DNA of 6,995 nt from CAZXDS01 sp964639525 (GCA_964639525.1 CAZXDS010000173.1:1-6995); one strand, 5' to 3'. Shown: positions 1 through 6,273, numbered from the stretch's first letter. The notes: a model not told the origin generated them from the sequence alone. Translations and numbers: made by a program.

Positions 1-22
1 TTCAATTTTTGTTTCACTCAAT

Positions 23-54
23 TTTGCTTACCAAAAAACAGTTAGTTAGATTTG
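23..54 (+). promoter_or_regulatory. Bacteroidota-type promoter for yidD (TTTG - 20 nt - TAGATTTG)
   Basis: TTTG at 23-26 is followed, after a 20-nt spacer, by TAGATTTG at 47-54. This matches the Bacteroidota primary sigma factor consensus (TTTG, 19-21 nt, TAnnTTTG). Transcription from it would start around 58-61, only a few bases before the yidD ATG at 64, so the mRNA would have almost no leader. The match is seen directly; activity is inference. Confidence 0.5.
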
Positions 55-63
55 CAGATTAAA

Positions 64-315
64 ATGAATGCACTTAAAATAACATATAATTTTCTTAAAA
101 AAGTACTCGCTTTTCCGATAATATTCTTAGTGCGATTTTACCAAATGGTTGTTTCTCCGTTGTTTCCATCTTCGTGCAGATATACACCGACTTGCTCACA
201 ATACACTGTTGAAGCACTGCAAAAATACGGAATATTCAAAGGCGGCTGGCTTGGAATAAAACGAATTGTAAGTTGTAATCCTTGGGGCGGACACGGACAC
301 GATCCTGTTCCGTAG
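64..315 (+). CDS. yidD: Membrane protein insertion efficiency factor YidD
   Basis: An 83-aa protein of the YidD (DUF37/haemolytic domain) family, a small peripheral inner-membrane protein that assists YidC and the Sec machinery in inserting membrane proteins. The family signature is complete: an N-terminal amphipathic/hydrophobic helix (about residues 5-30), then SPLFPSSCRYTPTCSQY (about 31-47) with Cys38 and Cys44, and a C-terminal CNPWGGHGHDPVP (71-83) with Cys71. Length is usual for the family. The frame is open back to a TTG at 52, but that codon sits inside the probable -7 promoter element, so ATG 64 is the better start. No clear ribosome binding site precedes it. In many bacteria yidD lies between rnpA and yidC; here pyrE follows 41 bp downstream. 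What precedes it is cut off by the window edge. The identification is firm; the start is slightly less certain. Confidence 0.95.
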   Translation: MNALKITYNFLKKVLAFPIIFLVRFYQMVVSPLFPSSCRYTPTCSQYTVEALQKYGIFKGGWLGIKRIVSCNPWGGHGHDPVP

Positions 316-356
316 TTCCGATTTATTTTAATAATTTTGATTTAATTGGAATGGTT

Positions 357-881
357 ATGAACAGAAAAGAGTTAGCAAAGTCTATTTTTGAAACATCTCA
401 TATAACGGGAAAATTTTTACTTCGGTCAGGGCAAACTTCTACCGAATATTTTGATAAGTATTTATTCGAATCTCAGCCAATTTTGCTAAAAGCAATTGCT
501 GAGCAAATGGAAAAGATTGTACCGGAAAATACTGAAATACTCGCCGGCTTGGAGATGGGAGGAATTCCTCTTTCAACAGCTCTTTCATTCCGCACAAATA
601 AGCCGAGTATTTTTGTTCGTAAAACCGCAAAAGAATACGGTACTATGAAGCTTGCCGAAGGCACTGCATTTGCCGGTAAAAATGTAACAATTATTGAAGA
701 TGTTGTTACAACCGGCGGACAAATAATTAAAAGTGCTGCCGAATTACGTAAACTTGGAGCTGTGATTAAAAACGTAATGTGTGTAATTGTTAGAGACCCT
801 GTAGCATTTGAGAAATTAAAAGAGGCAGGATTAAACTTAATTCCGCTTTTTACTATGGAAGAGTTAAAAGAAGTTGTGTAA
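357..881 (+). CDS. pyrE: Orotate phosphoribosyltransferase
   Basis: A 174-aa PyrE. It transfers the phosphoribosyl group of PRPP to orotate, giving orotidine 5'-monophosphate in de novo pyrimidine synthesis in the cytosol. The N-terminal segment SGQTSTEYFDKYLFES (about residues 24-39) is typical of the family. The lysine-rich catalytic-loop region FVRKTAKEYGT is at 86-96, and the PRPP-binding signature IIEDVVTTGGQ is at about 112-122. The length fits the short form of the family (about 170-190 aa) rather than the longer 210-aa form. The frame extends upstream into yidD (to 282), but those residues have no family similarity. ATG 357 is preceded by GGA at 348-350; ATG 351 is a possible alternative. 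It follows yidD by 41 bp on the same strand and may be co-transcribed; a TAATTTTG at 332-339 could be a -7 element, but no partner -33 is visible. No other pyr genes are in the window. Confidence 0.95.
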   Translation: MNRKELAKSIFETSHITGKFLLRSGQTSTEYFDKYLFESQPILLKAIAEQMEKIVPENTEILAGLEMGGIPLSTALSFRTNKPSIFVRKTAKEYGTMKLAEGTAFAGKNVTIIEDVVTTGGQIIKSAAELRKLGAVIKNVMCVIVRDPVAFEKLKEAGLNLIPLFTMEELKEVV

Positions 882-890
882 CACAATTTT
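871..890. terminator. Weak hairpin spanning the convergent stop codons
   Basis: AAGTTGTG (871-878) can pair with CACAATTT (882-889), including one G-U pair, around the loop TAA, which is itself the pyrE stop codon. Reading right, the stem leads into a short T run; reading left, it leads into CTTCTTTT. It sits exactly between two converging genes, so a bidirectional terminator is plausible, but the stem is short and AT-rich. Confidence 0.35.
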
Positions 891-1692
891 ATCTAATATT
901 CTTTTGCAATAAAATCTTATTCTCAATTAAATCTTTAATTTTAGAAAATGGGATGAGTAATTGTGTGGTTCCCATTGAGTGCGGAGCAATTTCATAATCA
1001 TCGTAAAAAAACAAAATTCCGGTTTTTACAATTCCCCAATTATCATTCAAGGTAAATTTATTATCCTTAAACCAATATCCTGATTTGTTTAAACCAGCAC
1101 TTATTGTTAACCTTTTTTGTTTCCGAAACTCTGCTTCGGCAATTTTCAAAAGTTTTTTTTCAAAACCTGGCTTAAACAGATTTTTCAATGTGGGCTGAGA
1201 TACTGTAGTAAAGTTGTATGTCTTAAAATTTGTGAAACTATTCGGATGTGCCCCGCCTGTAAAAAACAAGCCGGAAACTTTTACGGTAACAAAACTTTTG
1301 TTGAGAAATATTATCGAGTCATAAACACTAATTTCCCAGCCTATTTGGTAATCCGGAAAATCTTTTAAAAAGGATTTATATTCTCCGAAAAAATTAGCTG
1401 CTACAGTATCCTCAATGGACTCTTGAACAGTATTTGGATTATAATCTTTTACACGAGAAAAGACAGCATTTTTAATTCTGCTGTTGATGAAAATTTGGAG
1501 ACCCTCATTTTTTGAATTGCTAATTGTTTGTAAATTAATTGTTAGTTTGGCACACAAATCAGAGTCGTTGCTGCAATAGGATTTTGAAAAATTGTGCTCA
1601 ACAATTTTCACTTTTTCATTATCTGAATTACTGCACGCAGTAACCGCAATAAAAATAAATACTCCCGATAGTATTCTAAAAAAATATTTCAT
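889..1692 (-). CDS. Lipoprotein with C-terminal DUF3298 (RsiV-like) domain
   Basis: A 267-aa predicted lipoprotein. The N-terminus has a charged start, a hydrophobic core (about residues 4-17) and a lipobox ending in Val-Thr-Ala-Cys20, so it should be cleaved by signal peptidase II and anchored to a membrane facing the periplasm. The C-terminal half carries hallmarks of the DUF4163/DUF3298 fold: FTGGAHPNSF at about 144-153, and YEIAPHSMG at 233-241 running into LLIPFSKIKDLI. Related domains occur in the Bacillus anti-sigma factor RsiV, which binds lysozyme, and in the peptidoglycan deacetylase PdaC. No catalytic domain or transmembrane anti-sigma segment is present here, so only a ligand-binding or structural envelope role can be inferred. 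Cys40 and Cys47 might form a disulfide. It starts 29 bp after the 71-aa gene on the same strand, so co-transcription is likely. No clear SD sequence precedes the ATG. Confidence 0.8.
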   Translation of the reverse strand: MKYFFRILSGVFIFIAVTACSNSDNEKVKIVEHNFSKSYCSNDSDLCAKLTINLQTISNSKNEGLQIFINSRIKNAVFSRVKDYNPNTVQESIEDTVAANFFGEYKSFLKDFPDYQIGWEISVYDSIIFLNKSFVTVKVSGLFFTGGAHPNSFTNFKTYNFTTVSQPTLKNLFKPGFEKKLLKIAEAEFRKQKRLTISAGLNKSGYWFKDNKFTLNDNWGIVKTGILFFYDDYEIAPHSMGTTQLLIPFSKIKDLIENKILLQKNIR

Positions 1693-1721
1693 TGTTAAAT
1701 ATTTTAATATAAAATTATTTT

Positions 1722-1937
1722 TTAATCTTCCGGATTGTATGTTAATTCAACTTTTACGTGAAAATCAGCACCGCTGAAAAGTGTATATTTTACTTCACCG
1801 ATATTGCAGCGATAATCTTCACCGACTAACTTTGTAAACGCTTCAGAAATTGCATTTTCCAGAGCACCAATGCTAACTGATTTTAGCTTATTTTGCAAAA
1901 GTTTATCAACATCAATTGTTTTTTCATTTTCTGCCAT
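1722..1937 (-). CDS. Small hypothetical protein (71 aa)
   Basis: I do not recognise this protein. It has an acidic, probably helical N-terminal half (about residues 7-37, with IDVDKLLQNKLKS and ALENAISEAFTKLV) and a C-terminal part that looks like two beta strands (about 45-68, EVKYTLFSG and FHVKVELTY). There is no signal peptide, membrane segment or paired metal ligands; a single Cys is at 44. It is probably a small soluble cytosolic protein. The start ATG (1935-1937) has TAAAGG at complement(1945-1950), 7 nt upstream, which supports translation. It lies 85 bp after the phosphohexomutase gene and 29 bp before the lipoprotein gene on the same strand, so it is likely the middle gene of a three-gene operon. 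The good ribosome binding site and tight fit between neighbours argue that the gene is real; function is unknown. Confidence 0.7.
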   Translation of the reverse strand: MAENEKTIDVDKLLQNKLKSVSIGALENAISEAFTKLVGEDYRCNIGEVKYTLFSGADFHVKVELTYNPED

Positions 1938-2022
1938 TTTAATACCTTTATTAAATTTTGAAACTCAATTTTTTAGACGTTAATACTTTGTTTAAGTTCT
2001 TGAAAAACGAAAGTTTACTTAA

Positions 2023-3369
2023 TCATTTTCTAATCAACGAAAGCAATTCTTCTGTTTTTTCTTCCATTAATTTTATATTGCCTTTGCTCTCAACATTCAA
2101 TCTAAGCAGTGGTTCGGTATTGCTCATTCTTACATTAAATCTCCAAGTATCATATTCAACACTCAGTCCGTCAAGAAAATCATGTTCGCCGTCTGAATAT
2201 TTTTCTTTCAATTCATCAAGCTTTGCTTTGCCGTTTTCTACAGTACTGTTTATTTCACCCGAACAAGGATAATTTGAAATCATTTCGCCTACAAGTTCGG
2301 ATAATTTTTTGTTTTCTTCCGACATCAATTGCATAACCAATAAAAACGGAACCATTCCGCTATCGGAATATGAATTTTCACGGAAATAATGATGTGCAGA
2401 CATTTCGCCGCCGTAAACCGCATTTACTTCTCTCATTTTTTCTTTGATAAATGCGTGTCCGCTTTTTGAAACAACCGCTTCTCCGCCGGCTTTATTAACA
2501 ATATCAATTGTATTCCAAATCAGACGAGGGTCGTGAACAATTTTTTCACCGGGATGTGAGCTTAAAATTGATTTTGCAAGCAATCCCACAATATAATAGC
2601 CCTCGATAAAATTACCTGATTGGTCAAAGAAAAAACAGCGGTCGTAATCACCGTCCCAAGCTACTCCAAGGTCGGCACCTGATTTTTTAATCGCATCAAT
2701 TGTTGCTTGTCGGTTTTCAGGCAAAAGGGGATTGGGAACACCGTTTGGGAAAGCAGCATCGGGTTCGTGGAAAACTTTTACCATTTCAACGGGAAGAAAT
2801 TTTTCTATTTTATCAAGTGCCGGACCGACACAGCCGTTGCCGGCATTTACCACAACTTTAAGCGGTTTTATATTATCGGATTTATAAAATATTTTCAGAT
2901 TATCAATAAATTCATCCATAATATCTACATTGTGAACAGTTCCTTTTTGTTCACTTAATTCACCCAAATTTCCGCTCAAAATCATTTGTTCAATATCACT
3001 TAAACCGGAACCGTAGCCCATTGGTTTTGAGTCTCGTTTTACAAATTTTAGTCCGTTATATTCAGGCGGGTTGTGGCTTGCAGTAATCATGATGCCGCCG
3101 TCAGCGTCAAAATAAGGAGTTCCATAATAAATCATTTCGGTTCCACAAAGTCCTAAATCGTAAACATCGGCTCCTGCGTCAATTAACCCGTCTGCTAATG
3201 CTTTAGATAATTCAGGAGACGACTTACGTACATCTCTTCCAATTACAACTTTTTTGCAACTCAAGTATTTCGCGAAAGTTCTTCCTATTTTATAAGCCAA
3301 CTCGCTATTAAGTTGCGATGGAACTTTCCCTCTTATGTCGTAAGCTTTAAAACCCTCAATATTTGCCAT
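2023..3369 (-). CDS. manB: Phosphomannomutase/phosphoglucomutase (alpha-D-phosphohexomutase family)
   Basis: A 448-aa cytosolic enzyme that interconverts hexose 1- and 6-phosphates (mannose and/or glucose), supplying precursors such as GDP-mannose for surface polysaccharide and glycan synthesis. All four family signatures are present: the catalytic phosphoserine loop ITASHNP with Ser98, the Mg-binding loop DGDYDR (239-244), the sugar-binding loop GGEMSAHHYF (320-329), and the phosphate-binding loop RMSNTEP (414-420). The N-terminal GFKAYDIRGK (6-15) resembles the CpsG/ManB branch more than phosphoglucosamine mutases (GlmM). Length is normal for the family. The start is supported by AGAGGA at complement(3375-3380), 5 nt upstream of ATG. 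Sequence alone does not settle mannose versus glucose preference. It heads the minus-strand block with the 71-aa gene and the lipoprotein gene behind it; a TATCTTTG motif about 40 bp upstream is a candidate promoter. Confidence 0.93.
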   Translation of the reverse strand: MANIEGFKAYDIRGKVPSQLNSELAYKIGRTFAKYLSCKKVVIGRDVRKSSPELSKALADGLIDAGADVYDLGLCGTEMIYYGTPYFDADGGIMITASHNPPEYNGLKFVKRDSKPMGYGSGLSDIEQMILSGNLGELSEQKGTVHNVDIMDEFIDNLKIFYKSDNIKPLKVVVNAGNGCVGPALDKIEKFLPVEMVKVFHEPDAAFPNGVPNPLLPENRQATIDAIKKSGADLGVAWDGDYDRCFFFDQSGNFIEGYYIVGLLAKSILSSHPGEKIVHDPRLIWNTIDIVNKAGGEAVVSKSGHAFIKEKMREVNAVYGGEMSAHHYFRENSYSDSGMVPFLLVMQLMSEENKKLSELVGEMISNYPCSGEINSTVENGKAKLDELKEKYSDGEHDFLDGLSVEYDTWRFNVRMSNTEPLLRLNVESKGNIKLMEEKTEELLSLIRK

Positions 3370-3410
3370 AAAAATCCTCTGTTAAATTCAGTTAAAAAAT
3401 ATTCTTTTAA

Positions 3411-3418
3411 CAAAGATA
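3411..3418 (-). promoter_or_regulatory. Candidate -7 element for the phosphohexomutase operon (TATCTTTG)
   Basis: On the minus strand this reads TATCTTTG, an exact match to the Bacteroidota -7 consensus TAnnTTTG and the same 8-mer as found before yhcG. It would give a leader of roughly 35 nt for the gene starting at 3369. No TTTG-like -33 element is visible at 19-21 nt, so the call rests on the -7 box and its position. Confidence 0.4.
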
Positions 3419-3458
3419 ATAAAAAATTACGAACACGGATTTAGTGAATTTAGTTTGC

Positions 3459-3491
3459 TTCGGAATACTTAAAATTGCAAATATACTTTTG
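3459..3491 (+). promoter_or_regulatory. Candidate promoter for zinc-ribbon gene (TTCG - 21 nt - TACTTTTG)
   Basis: TACTTTTG at 3484-3491 matches TAnnTTTG, with TTCG (one mismatch to TTTG) at 3459-3462 across a 21-nt spacer. Transcription would begin near 3497, giving a leader of about 90 nt before the AUU codon at 3587. Seen as a motif only. Confidence 0.35.
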
Positions 3492-3575
3492 AAATTAAAT
3501 CCTTTAACAAAAAACAGAAAAATTTTTGCATAGATTTATTCTGAATTTGATTGTAACTTTCAATATAAATTTATT

Positions 3576-3581
3576 AGGAGG
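3576..3581 (+). promoter_or_regulatory. Perfect Shine-Dalgarno AGGAGG deciding an AUU start
   Basis: AGGAGG at 3576-3581 is the strongest SD core in the window. With a 5-nt spacer (TTGCT) the next codon is ATT at 3587, in frame with the downstream zinc-ribbon reading frame, which is open from 3578. There is no ATG or GTG at a workable distance. TTG at 3582 is only 0 nt from the SD and in another frame, ending after 18 codons. Confidence 0.6.
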
Positions 3582-3586
3582 TTGCT

Positions 3587-3895
3587 ATTCGAACTAAAAT
3601 TACTTTTTCTAATCATTTTGCCAAATGTAATAACTTAAATTGTAATTCAATTTTCCCCATAACACCATTGGATTCGCTGGACGAGGAGGGATTTTTTTGT
3701 CCCAAATGCCGAATTGATATGGCTACGAAACACATTATTCAATGTAAAACATGCTTATCCGTAATCGGGTTTATGAATCCATTCATTAACGAAGAGCCTT
3801 TGGTTTTTTATGTCGAAAAATGCTCACATTGCAGCGGAACATCTGAGGATGAAAAACGTCTAATTCCAAGCTTTTTTCCGGAAGCATTTATATAA
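3587..3895 (+). CDS. Small zinc-ribbon protein, probable AUU start (102 aa)
   Basis: I do not recognise the family. Read from ATT 3587, the product has four cysteine pairs: Cys14/Cys19, Cys38/Cys41 (CPKC), Cys53/Cys56 (CKTC) and Cys79/Cys82 (CSHC). These would form two zinc ribbons, C-x4-C...C-x2-C followed by C-x2-C...C-x2-C. There is no signal peptide or membrane segment, so it is likely cytosolic, binding nucleic acid or protein. The first conventional alternative start, TTG at 3668, has no SD and would remove the first Cys pair, leaving an odd three pairs. The ATT has a perfect AGGAGG 5 nt upstream. Both facts favour the longer form. An internal AGGAGG at 3684-3689 simply encodes Glu-Glu-Gly. 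The gene lies 61 bp before the S46 peptidase gene on the same strand and may share its transcript. Function is unknown; the coding call is good, the exact start less so. Confidence 0.65.
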   Translation: MRTKITFSNHFAKCNNLNCNSIFPITPLDSLDEEGFFCPKCRIDMATKHIIQCKTCLSVIGFMNPFINEEPLVFYVEKCSHCSGTSEDEKRLIPSFFPEAFI

Positions 3896-3956
3896 GTAAA
3901 GCTACGGAAAATTTTCAATTCAATAATTTTGATAAACTATTAAAGGAGTAACTTGA

Positions 3957-6131
3957 ATGAAAAATTCAAAGATTATTTTTATACTAGTATTCTTTTTATC
4001 AACACTTTCTATTTTTGCTCAGCAAAAAGCGAACATGTTTCTAAGTACAAATTTGGATACTGTTAAGGCACAAAGGTTTGATACCGGGAAAATGTGGACT
4101 TTTGAAGACGCACCGGTTGAATATTTCAAACTTGCTTACGGATTTGAACCATCTCAAGAATGGTTGGAAGATGTTAGACTTTCATCACTTAAATTTGCCT
4201 CTTGGTGTTCTGCTTCATTTGTTTCCGAAGATGGACTAATTATGACAAACCACCATTGTGTTGATTTTGTAAGCAGTCGTATTCAAAAAGAAGGTGAAGA
4301 TATTGCTAAAAATGGTTTTTATGCCGATTCACTTTCAAAGGAAAGAAAAATGCCGGGAGTTTTTGTTGATCAGTTGGTTTTAATCAAGGATGTTACCGAT
4401 GAAATCAATGATGCAGTTAATTCGGAGGAAACCGATTCGGCAAAATTGAAGGCGAAAAAAGATAAGATTGATGATCTTGTAGGACAATATTCTGAAGATA
4501 CCGGCTTAAAAGTAAAAGTAGTTTCACTATACAGCGGTGCAAAATATTCGCTTTACGGATACAAACGTTATACCGATATTAGAGCTGTTTACATCAATGA
4601 AAGTGAAATGGGATTATACGGCGGCGACCCTGATAATTTTACTTATCCTCGATATAATCCGGATTTTGCATTTGCCCGTGCTTATGATGAAAACGGAGAA
4701 CCGCTGCATACCGATCATTTTTTCAAATGGAGTGCAAACGGACCGAAGGAAAATGAACCTTTGTTTGTTGTAGGAAATCCGGGAAGAACCGAGCGTTTGA
4801 AAACTGTTTCTCAATTGGAATATGCTCGAGATTTTTCAAGCAAGAATGCTTCTTTTATTCTTAATGGATTGCATGATATTTACCAAGAGATGATGAATGA
4901 ATATCCGGATAGATTTAAAGAATTTGAGAGTATGTTTTTCTTTACGGGCAACTCCGCAAAGGTTTACAAATATGTTCATAAGGGATTAATTGATCCTGTG
5001 TTTATGGCACGGAAAAAAGATTTTGAGAAAAAATTCAAAGCCGCGGTTAATGCAAACCCTGAGTTGAAAGCAAAGTACGGACAAGTATGGGATGGGATTG
5101 AAAGTACGGTAAATGAAATGCGCAAAATTGGTCATCAAGTTTCTGCTTATGCAATCAGTCCAAGGTCAAGTTCCGAATATTTTATTATTGCAAATAATTT
5201 GGTTAAGTTGGCAAAACAGTTGCAGTTGCCTGAAAAAGATAGAAACCCCTCTTACCAAGCCGATGCCTTGGAAGAAACAATGAGTGGAATCTTCCCTGAT
5301 TCAATTGACACACCACTTGAAATGAAAAAACTAAAATTACAGCTCGGGTATATTCAAATGAATCTTGGGGATGACAATGAACTTGTTAAAATGCTTCTTA
5401 ACGGAAAGTCAATTGACGAAGCTGCTAAATATTTAAGTGAAAACTCTGTTGTGTTTGATAAAGATAAAGCAATGGATTTAATTGCTGAAGGTGCCGCCGG
5501 CATTTTGGGAAGTACTGATCCTATAGTTTCATTTATTGCCAAAACTGTTGACAAGGTAAAGGAATATCGTACCGAACAAAAGGAAATTCGTAAAACCGAG
5601 GAAACACTTTCATACCAACTCGGCAAAGCTTTGTTTGCAGTTTATGGAACTTCAATTCCTCCGGATGCAACTTTTACGCTTAGATTAAGTGATGGAATGA
5701 TGCAGAGTTATCAATACAACGGAACAGAAGCTCCAACACACACAACTTTTTACGGATTGTACAACAGATATTATTCACATGGGAAAAAATATCCTTGGGA
5801 TTTGCCGGAAAGATGGTTGCATCCAAAAGAACCGATATCTTTGGACACTCCGTTGAATTTTATCAGTACTTGCGATATCATAGGCGGTAACTCCGGCAGT
5901 GCCGTAATTAACAAAAATGCTGAAGTTGTCGGTGTTGCATTTGATGGAAATATTGAAAGCATTCCGGGAAACTTTATTTATACAACTGAAGCAAACAGGA
6001 CGGTTTCTGTTGCATCACAAGGTATTTTAGAAATTTTGAATAAAGTTGCCGGTGCAAAACGAATTGCTGCAGAATTAGTAGATGGTAAGATTCCTGAAAA
6101 ATATGCACAGCATTCCGTGAATAAAAATTAA
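3957..6131 (+). CDS. Secreted family S46 dipeptidyl-peptidase (DPP7-like)
   Basis: A 724-aa serine exopeptidase of MEROPS family S46, which releases dipeptides from the N-terminus of oligopeptides in the periplasm or at the cell surface. A signal peptide covers residues 1-21, with likely cleavage after SIFA. The chymotrypsin-like triad is visible: His100 in TNHHC, Asp236 in NPDF after GGDPDNFTYPR, and Ser646 in GGNSGSA. The His-to-Asp spacing of 136 equals that of Porphyromonas gingivalis DPP7 (His89, Asp225). The central helical insertion of the family lies between about 290 and 560. Gly664, 18 residues after the catalytic Ser, corresponds to the S1 position that is Gly in DPP7 (hydrophobic P1) and Arg in DPP11 (acidic P1), so DPP7-type specificity is inferred. 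Length is normal for the family. AAAGGAG at 3942-3948, 8 nt before ATG, supports the start. A TAATTTTG at 3924-3931 could be a -7 box but lacks a -33 partner. Confidence 0.95.
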   Translation: MKNSKIIFILVFFLSTLSIFAQQKANMFLSTNLDTVKAQRFDTGKMWTFEDAPVEYFKLAYGFEPSQEWLEDVRLSSLKFASWCSASFVSEDGLIMTNHHCVDFVSSRIQKEGEDIAKNGFYADSLSKERKMPGVFVDQLVLIKDVTDEINDAVNSEETDSAKLKAKKDKIDDLVGQYSEDTGLKVKVVSLYSGAKYSLYGYKRYTDIRAVYINESEMGLYGGDPDNFTYPRYNPDFAFARAYDENGEPLHTDHFFKWSANGPKENEPLFVVGNPGRTERLKTVSQLEYARDFSSKNASFILNGLHDIYQEMMNEYPDRFKEFESMFFFTGNSAKVYKYVHKGLIDPVFMARKKDFEKKFKAAVNANPELKAKYGQVWDGIESTVNEMRKIGHQVSAYAISPRSSSEYFIIANNLVKLAKQLQLPEKDRNPSYQADALEETMSGIFPDSIDTPLEMKKLKLQLGYIQMNLGDDNELVKMLLNGKSIDEAAKYLSENSVVFDKDKAMDLIAEGAAGILGSTDPIVSFIAKTVDKVKEYRTEQKEIRKTEETLSYQLGKALFAVYGTSIPPDATFTLRLSDGMMQSYQYNGTEAPTHTTFYGLYNRYYSHGKKYPWDLPERWLHPKEPISLDTPLNFISTCDIIGGNSGSAVINKNAEVVGVAFDGNIESIPGNFIYTTEANRTVSVASQGILEILNKVAGAKRIAAELVDGKIPEKYAQHSVNKN

Positions 6132-6148
6132 TTCCTTTTATTCTTCTT

Positions 6149-6186
6149 AATGCATAATAACCGAAATAGCTCGGTTATTATGCATT
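6149..6186. terminator. Perfect 16-bp inverted repeat / stem-loop after S46 gene
   Basis: The arm 6149-6164 is the exact reverse complement of 6171-6186, with a 6-nt loop AATAGC. It starts 17 nt after the peptidase stop codon, so transcription termination or 3'-end stabilisation is the obvious role. It has no T run on either side, so it is not a classical intrinsic terminator. A dyad binding site or a mobile repeat unit are alternatives. Confidence 0.55.
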
Positions 6187-6226
6187 GCGTATATTAGAAA
6201 GTTAGTGGTTATTGAAAAAAAAAGAC

Positions 6227-6257
6227 TTCGGCAAAAATAAAAGTTAGATTATCTTTG
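6227..6257 (+). promoter_or_regulatory. Bacteroidota-type promoter for yhcG (TTCG - 19 nt - TATCTTTG)
   Basis: TATCTTTG at 6250-6257 matches the TAnnTTTG consensus exactly; TTCG (one mismatch to TTTG) at 6227-6230 lies 19 nt upstream. Transcription would begin near 6262, leaving about 12 nt of leader that still includes the AAGGA ribosome binding site. Confidence 0.55.
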
Positions 6258-6273
6258 TGACAAGGATTTTAAA

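Larger units (their letters stand above)
3370..3586. other. Divergent intergenic region with promoter candidates
   Basis: This 217-bp, very AT-rich stretch separates the leftward phosphohexomutase gene from the rightward zinc-ribbon gene. It holds a TATCTTTG element facing left (3411-3418) and a TTCG-N21-TACTTTTG pair facing right (3459-3491), plus the SD sequences of both genes. I see no ORF, tRNA or strong hairpin in it. Confidence 0.6.

Noticed and set aside
1..62. C-terminal end of an upstream gene, for example a frame ending at TAA 60-62 just before yidD (possible rnpA tail).
   Set aside because: Fewer than 20 codons are visible, all three forward frames end between 43 and 62, none shows a recognisable signature, and the stretch is better explained by the promoter at 23-54.
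282..356. N-terminal extension of pyrE overlapping yidD.
   Set aside because: The 25 extra residues are a frame-shifted read of the yidD C-terminus and spacer; PyrE similarity begins at Met 357, which has an upstream GGA.
473..886. Minus-strand open frame of 137 codons across pyrE.
   Set aside because: Shadow of pyrE in the opposite strand, with no recognisable motif.
3406..3511. TTTAACAAA repeated at 3406-3414 and 3503-3511 in the divergent intergenic region.
   Set aside because: A 9-base AT-rich match is expected by chance in this composition; one copy overlaps the promoter box.
3582..3638. Short leader peptide starting at TTG 3582 (18 codons).
   Set aside because: The TTG directly abuts the AGGAGG with no spacer, so it could not be read from that SD; no attenuator-like hairpins follow.
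3924..3931. TAATTTTG before the S46 gene as a promoter (a similar one at 332-339 before pyrE).
   Set aside because: No TTTG-like -33 element at 19-21 nt, and the motif is common in AT-rich sequence; kept only as a remark under the genes.
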